A DNA stretch of 64,000 bases from Deinococcus arboris (GTDB taxonomy: Bacteria > Deinococcota > Deinococci > Deinococcales > Deinococcaceae). Positions 1 through 9,000 of this stretch are shown piece after piece. Position numbers and translations under genes: made by a program. Under the pieces are notes generated by a model that ran no database searches, was not told where the DNA came from, and was given only the letters and a program-made list of their open reading frames with translations. Every line of letters starts with the position of its first letter. Position 1 is the stretch's first letter. The stretch is from NCBI RefSeq assembly GCF_009755355.1, contig NZ_WQLB01000015.1:1-64000 (forward strand), written 5' to 3'.

Positions 1-52
1 CGCGGATCGTGTGTCGGTCCAGAATGACTTCCAGCTGGGTGGGGTATTTAGG

Positions 53-70
53 TTCTCGCCTATGCGAGAA
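53..70 (-). terminator. Possible hairpin terminator of the 0-6.2 kb operon
   Basis: TTCTCGC and GCGAGAA form a 7-bp stem with a 4-nt loop that overlaps the stop codon of the GHKL-peptidase gene, the last gene of the minus-strand operon. No clear U-tract follows, so it may instead be a stem protecting the 3' end. Confidence 0.3.
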
Positions 71-2681
71 TTTCTGTCGAAGAGGGTGGTGAGGTATCGA
101 TCTGGGCCAGGTTCTGCGGTGGTGGGTCGTCTTGACCCAGCAGCGGCGTTTCTTCTAGCGGTTCTGGGTCAGCGGTTGCCGCGTCACGGCCCTGCGCGTG
201 TAGCCACGCCCGGGCCAGTTCAGCGAGGCGTTCAGCCGCCGCGAGAGTCGGCGCGGCCGTCAGGTGGGTCGGGGTCACGCTCCAGTACGCGTCCCGGGCG
301 GAGGGAATGTGCAGGCCCACCCGGAAGCGGGGACCGGCGCCCTGGACCTTGCAGCTGACGTGCACCTCCACAGGTCCAGTTCTCCCCTGGGTGTACGTCC
401 TGAGCCGCCCCTGCACCGCCCTAGACAGCGCCTTCGGCAGGTGGACTGGCGGTGTTGGTTGAAGCGTCTTGGGCGGTGACTCTTCAACCCAGACGGCCAG
501 GTCCACCTCCTCGGTCAAGATGAGCTCGCCCAGGCAGGCCCCATCCTGGGCATACAACGTGCCACGCACCAGAGACGCTTGCCCCCACCAGCGCCGTTCC
601 TCGGTTCGGCGCAACTCGTGAATCATTAGGACCCGTCCCGCCCAAGTGTGGTGCCGCACGGTGCAGGCCCAGGGACGGTTCCTCCGCTCATGCTGCGCCA
701 GCCAGTCGGGGAGGCTCCGCACTCTGTACTGCAAGCTGGAGGTCTGGAGAGCGGCCCGACTCAGCGGCAGCCGCTTGTCCAGTAGCCGGGTGACGTACAC
801 GTCCAGGGCGTCTTGCGGTGCGGGGCCAAACGTGTCCGTCAGGCTCGCGTCGTGATAAGCCGCGTAGAAGGCCGCGTCGTGATAAGCCGCGTAGAAGGCC
901 GCGTCGTGCACGTCGCTGCCCATGTTTTCCTGCGCGTGCGTCATCTCGTGCAGGATCAGCAAAGCTAAGCGGGTGAAGCCGGGCAAGCCTCGCTGGGCGA
1001 GCGGGACCAGGCGCCGGTCCAGGGCGATAAAGCTTCGGCCGTCGGTCCAGGCCTGAGCGCCCGTGCTGTCGCCCAGGACCACCTTGCGCTTGCCGTTCCG
1101 GAGCCGCAGCGCCTGGGCCGCGCGCGGCACGATTTTCTGCAAGCCCGCCAGCACGGCGCGCTCTTCGACGGTCCACTCTCCGCGGGGCACCTGGGCGTGC
1201 CGGAACACGCGGTCATCCACGTGCTGAGCGAGGTCCTCCGTCCAGACGCCGTGCTGGATGGCCTCAAAGAAGTCCTGCTCGGCTGCGTCCCTCGCGTCCC
1301 ACTGGTCAGCCAGGGTGGCCTCGTCGTTGGGGAGAACGGCGCGGCATAGAGCGGTTTTGAATCCGGTCACGTTGGACACGCCCCACCGGGTGAGGGTGCG
1401 CTCGGCGAGCACCACCGCCAGCCCGTGCTGGGAGGCCTTGTCCGCCAGCGCCTCGCCCCGCGTGGCGGCCCCCACCAGCCCCCGCTGCGCGACCAGATGG
1501 GCAAAGGCGCTCAGGGTGTGGTCGCGGTCGTCAACCGTGGTGATGAGCTTGAGGCCCTGCACCTCGGCCCACGCCACTTCACCCTTCAGATACGCGCGCG
1601 CGAGGAAGGCCCGCTCACCTTCCGAGAGCTTGGCCTGCGCTTTGACATGCGCCAGGACCAAGCGGTGCATGGTGGCCAGGATGCGGGTGCCCAGCTCGTC
1701 CCGTTCAATCGTGCGCGTGCGGGTCAAGTTGAGGCGGAGGGCCTTCTTGCTCACGATCACGCCGCCGCCGGCAAATTTCTCGTCCACCTCGCCGATCAGG
1801 ACGCCCAGGTTGTAGAGGTGGACGCCACCGCCGGGCCGCAGGTCGTAATACGCGTCCTCATCTTCAAAGGTCCACTGCGCCTGGCTGGGCGGCTGGTTGA
1901 TCTGGGCGCCATTCACGAACAGGGGAACGTCGACATAGCGCAGATGGTCTTCGAGATGCTCCTGAAGGGTAAAGGTGGGGGCGTGCTTGAAGAGGGTGGC
2001 GTGGATCTGGGTGCCGGCCTGCTGGGGCAGGTCCGCTGTCAAGGTGAAGGCGACGCCGTGCTCTTGGGTATTGACGCCGAGCTCAAAGGGGCCGGTGCGC
2101 CACTGGACGGCGCCGAAGGCCCAGAGCTGCGCGCGCCCGATGCCGAACCGGCCGTATTGGCGCCGGCCGCGTTCAGCGTCGGTGTCGTGGTCGAAGCCGA
2201 AGGTGCGGAAATACTGCTCGACATCCTGGCGGGTGGTGAAGCCGCGGCCGTCATCTTGAACGGTCAGGGCGTGCATCCGGTGATGCTGGTCGGTGTGCAG
2301 GGTGACGTCGATGCGGCCAGCGCCAGCGTCCACGCTGTTCATGACGCACTCGGCCACGGCGCGTGGCAGGCTGGTGGCCTGATGATCAATGAGTAGGCGC
2401 AACAGGTGGGGACTGAGATGAAAATCCAAGAGCCCACTCTCAGGCGCCGCCTGATCGGTGGAGCACGGGTCGACTACGGCGTCGGACGGGGCCGAGGTGA
2501 CGACGCCTGACTGCCCAAAAAGAGCGTGGAGACGGTGCAGCCAAGAGGGTGTCACCGCGTCTCCAACCAGCGCGGATGTCGCCACTCCTGGTGGAACGGC
2601 GCCAGCGTCAGCGGTGGTCGAGTGGCGTCCAGTGGTGGCGCCGTCATCTGAGCCTCCTGCGCGACAGCAGGAGTGGCGCAC
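60..2681 (-). CDS. GHKL-type ATPase fused to a HExxH metallopeptidase-like domain
   Basis: The 873-residue protein has an unconserved N-terminal arm (about 1-90). A GHKL (HSP90/MutL/histidine-kinase type) nucleotide-binding fold follows: the N-box with ECVMNSVDAGA near residue 110, DDGRGF, and GRFGIGRAQLWAFG. The middle is unrecognised. HEMTHAQE near residue 578 fits a zinc-metallopeptidase helix. Just after it a 9-residue unit (AAFYAAYHD) is tandemly duplicated. The GTG start at 2681 is the longest option; an AGGAGG followed by ATG lies inside but in another frame, so the true start is uncertain. It is the last gene of a five-gene overlapping operon and overlaps its upstream neighbour by 38 nt. 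A GHKL ATPase joined to a peptidase suggests ATP-gated proteolysis or a stress/defence effector. That role is inference. Confidence 0.75.
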   Translation of the reverse strand: MRHSCCRAGGSDDGATTGRHSTTADAGAVPPGVATSALVGDAVTPSWLHRLHALFGQSGVVTSAPSDAVVDPCSTDQAAPESGLLDFHLSPHLLRLLIDHQATSLPRAVAECVMNSVDAGAGRIDVTLHTDQHHRMHALTVQDDGRGFTTRQDVEQYFRTFGFDHDTDAERGRRQYGRFGIGRAQLWAFGAVQWRTGPFELGVNTQEHGVAFTLTADLPQQAGTQIHATLFKHAPTFTLQEHLEDHLRYVDVPLFVNGAQINQPPSQAQWTFEDEDAYYDLRPGGGVHLYNLGVLIGEVDEKFAGGGVIVSKKALRLNLTRTRTIERDELGTRILATMHRLVLAHVKAQAKLSEGERAFLARAYLKGEVAWAEVQGLKLITTVDDRDHTLSAFAHLVAQRGLVGAATRGEALADKASQHGLAVVLAERTLTRWGVSNVTGFKTALCRAVLPNDEATLADQWDARDAAEQDFFEAIQHGVWTEDLAQHVDDRVFRHAQVPRGEWTVEERAVLAGLQKIVPRAAQALRLRNGKRKVVLGDSTGAQAWTDGRSFIALDRRLVPLAQRGLPGFTRLALLILHEMTHAQENMGSDVHDAAFYAAYHDAAFYAAYHDASLTDTFGPAPQDALDVYVTRLLDKRLPLSRAALQTSSLQYRVRSLPDWLAQHERRNRPWACTVRHHTWAGRVLMIHELRRTEERRWWGQASLVRGTLYAQDGACLGELILTEEVDLAVWVEESPPKTLQPTPPVHLPKALSRAVQGRLRTYTQGRTGPVEVHVSCKVQGAGPRFRVGLHIPSARDAYWSVTPTHLTAAPTLAAAERLAELARAWLHAQGRDAATADPEPLEETPLLGQDDPPPQNLAQIDTSPPSSTEILA

Positions 2682-3567
2682 TGGGTGGAATGGGTCGCGG
2701 GGTCATGGTCTCGACACGATCAGAGGCCCGCTGCTTTACAGGTCGCGTGTGAGCCGCGACCCAGAGGCCAGCATGAGGTCCTTTGACCACATGAGGTGAG
2801 CGGCGCAGGCCCGCTCGCAACGTGTCATCCAGAACGTCAGGTGCGCTCGGCAAGGCTCGGTAGGCCCTGAAGAGAAGTACTTCATCCCACGCGCAGACCC
2901 CGGCCTGGTCGAGAGCCGTAATCAGGAGATTCAACCAATGGGCGCTAGACCAGTGGGTCAAGGCGCTGACGTACTGGCCATTCTGAAGCCGCTGTACGCC
3001 GGTGAATGGCCAAACTGCTTCCAGTTGGGCCGGGGTCAGCCCCAGGCGCGTGGCTGTTTGGTCAACTGTCAGGGCGGCGCCAACTGGCAGTGTGACGTTT
3101 CGGAAGGTGTATGGAGCGGCCTCACTCCGGTACAGGGCCCAGCGCCCTGGCGCTAGTTGGACGGTGCGCAGGGCTAGGCGTTCACCGCCTTGAAACGCAT
3201 TCACCAAGAGTGCCCAGGAGTGGTCGCTGTCAGGCACTGAGACGACTCTAGGCACCGCAGCCCACGCCCACAGCGTTTCACCCTCTGGTCGGTTCTGGGC
3301 CGCCCACCGCAGCTGCCGTTGAGCACGGCGGAGGGTCTGGCGTACCATCTCCTGCGTACGGCGCAACTGGGCAGCAGTGTGCGGAAGCGCTTCTTGCCGG
3401 GCCTGAGCCTGCAACACTTCCCACCCCATGCGAACGGTGAGCAGAGGTTGTAGGTCGGCCAACACGCTGTTCACGTCGATGGGCGGCGCCTCTCCGGTCG
3501 GCAGCCCAGCAGGGCGGAGGGTATAGACAGTGGTCAACCAGGCTGCTGGAAGTCGAGTTGTGGTCAT
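2644..3567 (-). CDS. Hypothetical protein, coupled to the GHKL-peptidase gene
   Basis: 307 residues, not recognised. No signal peptide, membrane segment or known motif is visible. The middle (about 75-105) is rich in Q, R and L and may be a coiled helix; the C-terminus is basic (SRRRLR). The ATG at 3567 overlaps the upstream stop as ATGA, and its own 3' end overlaps the next gene. It is therefore translated as part of a strictly coupled operon, and its product probably works with the GHKL-peptidase. Function unknown. Confidence 0.7.
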   Translation of the reverse strand: MTTTRLPAAWLTTVYTLRPAGLPTGEAPPIDVNSVLADLQPLLTVRMGWEVLQAQARQEALPHTAAQLRRTQEMVRQTLRRAQRQLRWAAQNRPEGETLWAWAAVPRVVSVPDSDHSWALLVNAFQGGERLALRTVQLAPGRWALYRSEAAPYTFRNVTLPVGAALTVDQTATRLGLTPAQLEAVWPFTGVQRLQNGQYVSALTHWSSAHWLNLLITALDQAGVCAWDEVLLFRAYRALPSAPDVLDDTLRAGLRRSPHVVKGPHAGLWVAAHTRPVKQRASDRVETMTPRPIPPSAPLLLSRRRLR

Positions 3568-4142
3568 GGGTGGTCCAGTAAAGGGATGAGAGCTGGCACC
3601 TTGCGCCGGATAACACTCAAATCAGCGCCGCAGTAGGCGAGGGCCTCGGCCAGCCGGCGCCCCTCTTGGTGCAGCACATCGTCGCTGGCCGCCGTGGCGT
3701 CAAACAGCTGACCGAATGTTGGGGCGTGCAGGTTGCTCCGCTCCCGCAGACCGAGTGCGATGCCGCCGAGCACAGCTTGGCGACCTTGAAGGACATGGGG
3801 ACCAGTCACCCAGTACCGCAGCAGCAGCAGATCCGTGAGCAGGAGCGCCCGCCACAGGACGTACAGGGTGTCGGGTCTCACGTCCGTCAGCCGAGGACCG
3901 AGTGCAGCCAGACGCAGGGCAGGGAGTTGGTGATGTGGCGGCCCCAGCCCTGCCCACCATCGCCACAGGTCGTCTACTGGTTCTTTTAAGAGGGCGTGCA
4001 ACCCTTCCCAGTCTTGCAAAACGGTGCCCAGATCGTCCCAAGCCAGGTTGGAAAGTCCCTGAATCTGTGTCAAACCCAACGCCTGGGTTCGGCGTCGGGT
4101 GTCATGTCGGCGCCACCACCGTCTTAGGGTCGCCGCGCCCAT
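3564..4142 (-). CDS. Hypothetical protein of the coupled operon
   Basis: 192 residues, rich in Leu, Trp and Arg, probably all-helical. The basic start (GAATLRRWWRRHDTRRR) could bind nucleic acid or a membrane surface. A Leu-rich stretch (LYVLWRALLLTDLLLLRYWV region, about 105-125) is amphipathic rather than a clear membrane span. The start at 4142 lies inside the 3' end of the upstream redoxin gene (19-nt overlap), and its stop overlaps the next ATG. No family recognised. Confidence 0.65.
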   Translation of the reverse strand: MGAATLRRWWRRHDTRRRTQALGLTQIQGLSNLAWDDLGTVLQDWEGLHALLKEPVDDLWRWWAGLGPPHHQLPALRLAALGPRLTDVRPDTLYVLWRALLLTDLLLLRYWVTGPHVLQGRQAVLGGIALGLRERSNLHAPTFGQLFDATAASDDVLHQEGRRLAEALAYCGADLSVIRRKVPALIPLLDHP

Positions 4143-5350
4143 GCCAGGACCTCTTCTACAGCGAGAAAGTCTGCCCCATAGGTCGCGTAGCGTACACGCT
4201 CGATGCGGCCATCTCGACCAATCAGGAACTCGGCCGGCATTCTGAAGAGTTCTCCGTCCGACTTGAGCGCCGCCGCACCCATCATCCGGAAGCCGCGCAG
4301 CATGGTGCCTAGATTCCGGGGATCCAAAGTGCCCGACAGGCTGAATGAAAGCCCATAGCGCGTGTAGGTCGTGTCGTCTGGATCAGCCAAAACAGCATAG
4401 GGAGGACGCTGTTTGCCAATACCGCGTGCCAGGTCGTCTAGGGTACTGCCCCAGATGCTGACGGTCTGAACGCCCAGCGGCACCAGCTGATCTTGGACGG
4501 CGATGACTTCTGCATGCCGCGGGTTGCAAATGGCGCAGGTTGACTGCCTGTTCAGGCTGAGCCAGATGCGTTGCCCATGCAATGCGGAAAGGCGAACCTC
4601 TCCCCCGCCCAGAGCAGGGAGGAGGAAGTCGGGGGCATAGTCTCCGACTTGGAGCTGAGGCCGCGAAGTGAGCAGGGACGGGGCTTGCTCACTGGTGGGC
4701 CAGATGTAGGCGCCTGCCTCAAGGGTGGTCAGAACCTGGCAGAGCTGATCGAAGCGCAGCGGCAGACGCTGTGCCATGGTCTGAAGGGTTTGCCCTTGCA
4801 AGGCAGCCCGATACACCATCAATTCAAAACTCTCGTCTGGGCCAGTGGGCACGTGGGCTGGCGAGGCGGCGTAGGCCTGAGACAAGGGCACTGTGCTTCT
4901 GTCCGACAGACGCATTACTGCTGACACGCTGTCCCGCAGTGGAACGCATGGGGTCGCCGGTGGCACCTGCTGCCCCACTGAATCTGGCTGGAGGGCCGGT
5001 CTCACTCGGTGATGCGTCAGCGGTATGAGGGCGTGAATCAGTCGGTCGCGGGCCAGGCCCTGCAATTCCTGCGCGCTGACAACGCCCCGCTTCAGCAGAT
5101 GGGCCAGGGCTTCGTCCAGAGACTGGGCTTGTTGCTGTGCTCTCTGCAATTCAGCTGGATGGACGCCGTGATGCCGCAAAGTGGTTTGCCAGCTTGGTGT
5201 AACCGGTCCTTGGACGCCGCAGACGTGATCCCCTGCCAGGGCCACTCGGGTGGTCAGTTGTGGGTGGTCGTAGGTGAGGGTCAGGACTTGAACCTTGGTC
5301 TGAAGAGACAAGCGGCGTGAGACGTCAAGCAGAGCGGCAGGCGTGTTCAT
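4124..5350 (-). CDS. Two-domain protein with C-terminal AhpC/TSA (redoxin) domain
   Basis: 408 residues from the ATG at 5350, which is preceded by GGAGTGCC and overlaps the upstream stop as ATGA. The N-terminal part (about 1-200) resembles the DUF4388/PATAN-like regions seen beside signalling proteins in Deinococcus, but weakly. From about residue 235 a thioredoxin fold is clear: VGDYAPDFLLPALGGGEVRL, a CAIC pair where a peroxiredoxin has its peroxidatic cysteine, and a C-terminal PAEFLIGRDGRIERV strand. A thiol-based sensor or thiol reductase in an operon with an ATPase-peptidase hints at redox control. The substrate is unknown. Confidence 0.75.
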   Translation of the reverse strand: MNTPAALLDVSRRLSLQTKVQVLTLTYDHPQLTTRVALAGDHVCGVQGPVTPSWQTTLRHHGVHPAELQRAQQQAQSLDEALAHLLKRGVVSAQELQGLARDRLIHALIPLTHHRVRPALQPDSVGQQVPPATPCVPLRDSVSAVMRLSDRSTVPLSQAYAASPAHVPTGPDESFELMVYRAALQGQTLQTMAQRLPLRFDQLCQVLTTLEAGAYIWPTSEQAPSLLTSRPQLQVGDYAPDFLLPALGGGEVRLSALHGQRIWLSLNRQSTCAICNPRHAEVIAVQDQLVPLGVQTVSIWGSTLDDLARGIGKQRPPYAVLADPDDTTYTRYGLSFSLSGTLDPRNLGTMLRGFRMMGAAALKSDGELFRMPAEFLIGRDGRIERVRYATYGADFLAVEEVLAWARRP

Positions 5351-6195
5351 GTGGCACTCCGGTGTGTGGCGTGAGGTGCGTCTGGAGGACACAGCACCAC
5401 GCAGAGAACGTCTGGGGTCTCAATCAGTGCTGGGTGTTCGGCAACAAGAGGTTCGCCCTGCTCTTCAAGCCACTGACCGATCTGAAGCAGACTGTGCCGG
5501 TTTGCGGGGGGAAGACCGTGGATGATGGTCAGCAGGGCCGACAGTGGTCGGTCTACGGGCCAAAACACGACAGGTGCGGCCTCGTACGGAAGAGCACGCT
5601 CCTCAAGAGCCCACAGCCGGACAGGACAGAGCGTCAGGTCTTCATAGGCCCAATGCGGCACGGTCATCGGGTACACCACTTGTCGGCCTGCCGCTCCACT
5701 GCCCCGGAAGAGTGTCCAGTCCCGGACCGTTGCCGTCTCAAAGAGATATCCGTCTGAGCGCCAGGGGGCTGACCAAGTGGGCTCGGGCTCGGCTGCCGCC
5801 ACAGCGAGCAGGGCGTGTCTGAGGCGCTGATTGTCTGGTGCCGTGCCCGTCCTTGGATCCTGAAGAGCAGCCAACGTGTTCAGCCAGGTGTCGCTGAGCA
5901 GCTGAAGTCCGGGGACCGGGGGAGCAGACAACACGACGCCGTCTGTCCAGAGCACCAGGCCGCCGTGAGCTTGGCTGCACGCCAGCGGAGAAACACCTCG
6001 GGGCAACTGGCGGTGCCAAGCAGACTTGTCTTGTACCAGGACTGGCGCGGCGCTCCGAGAGGACCAAGTGCCGTCCAACAATCGGGTTTCCCACCAACTC
6101 GGCTCTTCTGCCCCCGGCCCGGCAGAGCAATGAACGAAGTCACGGCTGACGTGTGGTGCGGGGGTGGCGTCCGGTGGACGAGGCAGACCGTTCAT
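5347..6195 (-). CDS. Hypothetical protein, first gene of the coupled operon
   Basis: 282 residues, soluble, Trp- and Pro-rich, no recognised domain. It begins at the ATG at 6195 and ends in an ATGA overlap with the redoxin gene. Because a strong terminator for the preceding operon lies at 6258-6285, its promoter should be between 6196 and 6257, leaving a very short leader. Function unknown. Confidence 0.65.
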   Translation of the reverse strand: MNGLPRPPDATPAPHVSRDFVHCSAGPGAEEPSWWETRLLDGTWSSRSAAPVLVQDKSAWHRQLPRGVSPLACSQAHGGLVLWTDGVVLSAPPVPGLQLLSDTWLNTLAALQDPRTGTAPDNQRLRHALLAVAAAEPEPTWSAPWRSDGYLFETATVRDWTLFRGSGAAGRQVVYPMTVPHWAYEDLTLCPVRLWALEERALPYEAAPVVFWPVDRPLSALLTIIHGLPPANRHSLLQIGQWLEEQGEPLVAEHPALIETPDVLCVVLCPPDAPHATHRSAT

Positions 6196-6257
6196 AGCCG
6201 CAGTGTGGTGGGGGTCTGCTTCCCGCCATCACTGTGCCTAGAGAAACGGCAAAAGGC

Positions 6258-6285
6258 AGGCGCGTGCCGTTGCCGGCACGCGCCT
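6258..6285 (-). terminator. Strong rho-independent terminator
   Basis: AGGCGCGTGCCG and CGGCACGCGCCT form a perfect 12-bp stem with a 4-nt loop. On the minus strand it is followed within a few bases by TTTT. It lies 16 nt past the stop of the 6301-6840 gene and separates the peptide/thioredoxin operon from the coupled operon downstream. Confidence 0.85.
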
Positions 6286-6300
6286 AGGAAGATTGGGATT

Positions 6301-6840
6301 TTATTCCAGCGCCTTTAGTTGAGCCTCGACCTCTTCAAGCTCGGCAGTATAGGGTGCTGTGAGAGTGGCGAGTTGATCAGTCTTGCCATGGCGTTCTGCC
6401 CAAGCTTGCTTCAGAAAAATCAAATCTTTAAGGCTCGCCGCTCTTGATTGAAGGTGGTCAAGCTCCGTGATGCGCCGTTGCTTGTCGAGATCAAAGGCTG
6501 GGGGTTCATACTTGTACCCCTCTTCAGTCAGTTCGGTGATCATCTGGTTGAGAATGGCCTGCCGCTCGTCAAAGCGGTCTTGAAGCCAGCCTTTCCAGAT
6601 GGGGTCCAAATCCGGCTTTGTTAATTCATATTGCCAGTAGTGAAGGCCATCATGACCTTCATCAATGGTGCTTGCTCGTTCTTCCAACGTCGCTTCCCCT
6701 AAATCTGACGCCGCTGACCGTGGTGGGGCGCTGGTGTACTGCTCTCTCAAAGAACGGTAGTAGCTCTGCTCACTGGGGGTAGCGTCGGGTTCAAGCTGAT
6801 CTAGAGCTGCCAGATGGCGTGCAAAGCGAACTTGCGTCAT
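6301..6840 (-). CDS. Hypothetical protein, partner of the helical-repeat protein
   Basis: 179 residues, acidic and highly charged, no membrane span. The C-terminal third (LDHLQSRAASLKDLIFLKQA and the final ELEEVEAQLKALE) looks like a coiled coil. The ATG overlaps the upstream stop by 4 nt, so it is co-translated with the 572-residue repeat protein, and a strong terminator follows. Family not recognised; a binding partner or cofactor of the repeat protein is the simplest reading. Confidence 0.7.
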   Translation of the reverse strand: MTQVRFARHLAALDQLEPDATPSEQSYYRSLREQYTSAPPRSAASDLGEATLEERASTIDEGHDGLHYWQYELTKPDLDPIWKGWLQDRFDERQAILNQMITELTEEGYKYEPPAFDLDKQRRITELDHLQSRAASLKDLIFLKQAWAERHGKTDQLATLTAPYTAELEEVEAQLKALE

Positions 6841-8555
6841 GCGGTGAGTTTCCCCATCTTTACGTCCTCCAACTGGTCTTTGAATCCCTGCGAAGTGAGG
6901 CGACGGGCCAAGTAATCGTCAAGCATTTTAGCCAACACAAGACGTTCTGCGCGTAGGTTCTCCCCTGTCGTGGTCCGTGGAATGACCCCATTGGACTTGG
7001 CAAGGTTCAGAGCTGCCATGCGCCACATGGCACCTTGTTCTTCAGAGACACGGAGGAGATGGAAAATAATCACAGCGGGCGCAATCACTGGCAGGATTCG
7101 CTGCGTTTTTCCCCAATCGGAGAGCAGGGCCGACCGTAACCGCATCTGTTCTGTATGCTGATTTCTAGAAACCGTGGCGTCTATTCCAAAGCTTTCTAAC
7201 GTGATCTGAACGAATGGAACTCGGGTTGACACACCGCGTCCATGAACTGTGATGGGTTTATCGTCGGTAAAAATGGCTGGCAGGGCAACGTCCATAAGCT
7301 CAGAAATTGTCTGAGGACAAACGGCGATGAATGCAGCTGCCAGCGGATGCCAAAAGCTGATCAATTCGGCCATACCCATTCGGTCATCTCTAGTCGGCAG
7401 CTTTTCAAAGGCACTTCGAATCTCGCTACAGAGTTGGGCTGTAGATTCAATTTCAAAACCATTCCCATCCAGACAGATTTCCAGCTTTAAGCAGCTGGTC
7501 AGAATGGATAGAAGTGGAAAAGCGGGGTCTTTGTAGAGGCGTTGCGCTGCTAAGTAAGATTTGCCTGTCTTCAGTAAGATGTAGGCCCGAATCCAACTCA
7601 CTGTTGCTTCATTATGCTCGTCGGTTGTGACGACACCACTCAGTGATGAGAGAATGTCGCCGATTTCTTCTGTTTTGTTGTTGCGCACGCACTCGCTAAG
7701 CCGTAGTAGGGCGCCATGCGTAATTTCGAGCTCTGGATATGGACCTTTGACAAAGTCGTCTTCAACCAGCATGCCGCACATGGCCCTAATATTTTGAAGA
7801 GTAAGTGTCGCCTGGATGCTCGTTGGATATTCCTCGCAAACAGATTCACCCATGGCTAGTGCTTTCTTGAAGTTTCCCTGCATAAAATAAATGGTGCACA
7901 TGTTCAGCGAAGAAAGTAGCGCTTGCCTATTGTTTCTTGTGGGCTCGTCAAGTACACTTTGATATTCATTAAGCGCTTGCTTAATATTGCCCATCATAGT
8001 AGAAGCTAAACCATAGAGCATTCGTGCCGAAAGTGTAAGTGCCGGAATGCTAAGAGGAATGCTGAGGTAAATTGCTTCTGCTGCGTACTTCACAGCGTTA
8101 TGATAGACTTTTAGTCCGTAAAACAGATTCGCCAATCCATAGAGGATCCAAACTTCCACCTCTAGAGAGAAGTCTGATCGATTATCGGATTCTCGAACTA
8201 GCTTGAGCTGTTCATTGAGTGAGTCGATGGCAGGGTGAAAGCGGTCAACTTTGACGTCAACGACATGACTTCTGGCTCCCCACTCGTTATGAACCAAAAT
8301 CGCCATCGCACAGGCTCGGATAGAAACATCTTTGCTTTTTAGGCAGCGGCGTAAACTAGGTAGGCCATCGGGAAGTTGTTCTGCGTAATATAGAACGAGG
8401 GATGCTCTGAGATGAGCAATGTCCGAATCATAAGCTAGGACGTACTCGGCCGACTGAAGATGTGTAAAGCCGTCAAGCGCCTCTTGCCGCCGCCATGCGT
8501 TCCACGCTTCGGGAGAGTAGAGTTGCTCTTCTGTAATCGTGGTACGTGAAGTCAT
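6837..8555 (-). CDS. Helical-repeat (TPR-like) protein
   Basis: 572 residues. Residues about 120-320 show repeating helix pairs with TPR-type spacing and residues (WILYGLANLFYGLKVYHNAV, MLYGLASTMMGNIKQALNEY, MCTIYFMQGNFKKALAMGE). No helix-turn-helix or enzymatic domain is evident. Base composition is clearly richer in A+T than flanking genes, suggesting recent transfer. Upstream in the same operon are a thioredoxin and a 42-residue secreted peptide. That order recalls Rap-Phr or RRNPP peptide-sensing pairs, in which a TPR protein binds an exported, re-imported peptide. It could equally be a scaffold with an unrelated role. Confidence 0.8.
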   Translation of the reverse strand: MTSRTTITEEQLYSPEAWNAWRRQEALDGFTHLQSAEYVLAYDSDIAHLRASLVLYYAEQLPDGLPSLRRCLKSKDVSIRACAMAILVHNEWGARSHVVDVKVDRFHPAIDSLNEQLKLVRESDNRSDFSLEVEVWILYGLANLFYGLKVYHNAVKYAAEAIYLSIPLSIPALTLSARMLYGLASTMMGNIKQALNEYQSVLDEPTRNNRQALLSSLNMCTIYFMQGNFKKALAMGESVCEEYPTSIQATLTLQNIRAMCGMLVEDDFVKGPYPELEITHGALLRLSECVRNNKTEEIGDILSSLSGVVTTDEHNEATVSWIRAYILLKTGKSYLAAQRLYKDPAFPLLSILTSCLKLEICLDGNGFEIESTAQLCSEIRSAFEKLPTRDDRMGMAELISFWHPLAAAFIAVCPQTISELMDVALPAIFTDDKPITVHGRGVSTRVPFVQITLESFGIDATVSRNQHTEQMRLRSALLSDWGKTQRILPVIAPAVIIFHLLRVSEEQGAMWRMAALNLAKSNGVIPRTTTGENLRAERLVLAKMLDDYLARRLTSQGFKDQLEDVKMGKLTA

Positions 8556-8572
8556 AAGCTGTGTTCACCTCA

Positions 8573-8887
8573 TTAAAGGGCGAGTACCTGTTGGACTGCT
8601 TCTTCATAAACAGTCTTTTTGTATGCGCCATTAATAATATTCATCGGTTCGGAATCTTTGTATATGATGACAGTTGGATTTGAGGTTACGCGGTTACTGA
8701 TGGCTGTAGCAAACTCTTCCCTCGTATTTACTACGCCGAAAGAGATGGTTCGCCCTTGCTCACGTTCCATCTCCTCCAAGATTGGGTAAACGGCTTTGCA
8801 GGGTGCACAAGTGGGTGAGGTGAAGTGAACCACCCACACACCTTGCTGAATGCTGGCGTTAAAAGTTTCGTCAGTCAGGATCTGCAT
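8573..8887 (-). CDS. Thioredoxin-family protein
   Basis: 104 residues, close to standard thioredoxin length. The active site is CAPC (FTSPTCAPCKAVYPI), with the cis-Pro strand at SNPTVIIYKD. The ATG at 8887 follows GGAGGG at good spacing; an earlier ATG 12 nt upstream lacks this. There is no signal peptide, so the protein is cytosolic. It lies between the secreted-peptide gene and the repeat-protein gene. It may reduce or form the disulfide possible in the peptide's DCRVRC segment, or it may be a general reductant carried with the locus. Confidence 0.9.
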   Translation of the reverse strand: MQILTDETFNASIQQGVWVVHFTSPTCAPCKAVYPILEEMEREQGRTISFGVVNTREEFATAISNRVTSNPTVIIYKDSEPMNIINGAYKKTVYEEAVQQVLAL

Positions 8888-9000
8888 GATTCCCTCCATA
8901 TAGAGTTTGCGCGAACCACCTGATCCTCTATCAAGCGATTCGCGCAGCCTGTTCATGAGTTAAACCGTGGTGTAAGGCCGAAAGAAATTCCTCAAATCGC

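Noticed and set aside
1425..2396. 323-codon plus-strand frame opposite the GHKL gene
   Set aside because: The minus frame has clear GHKL motifs; the plus frame is a GC-rich shadow without recognisable motifs.
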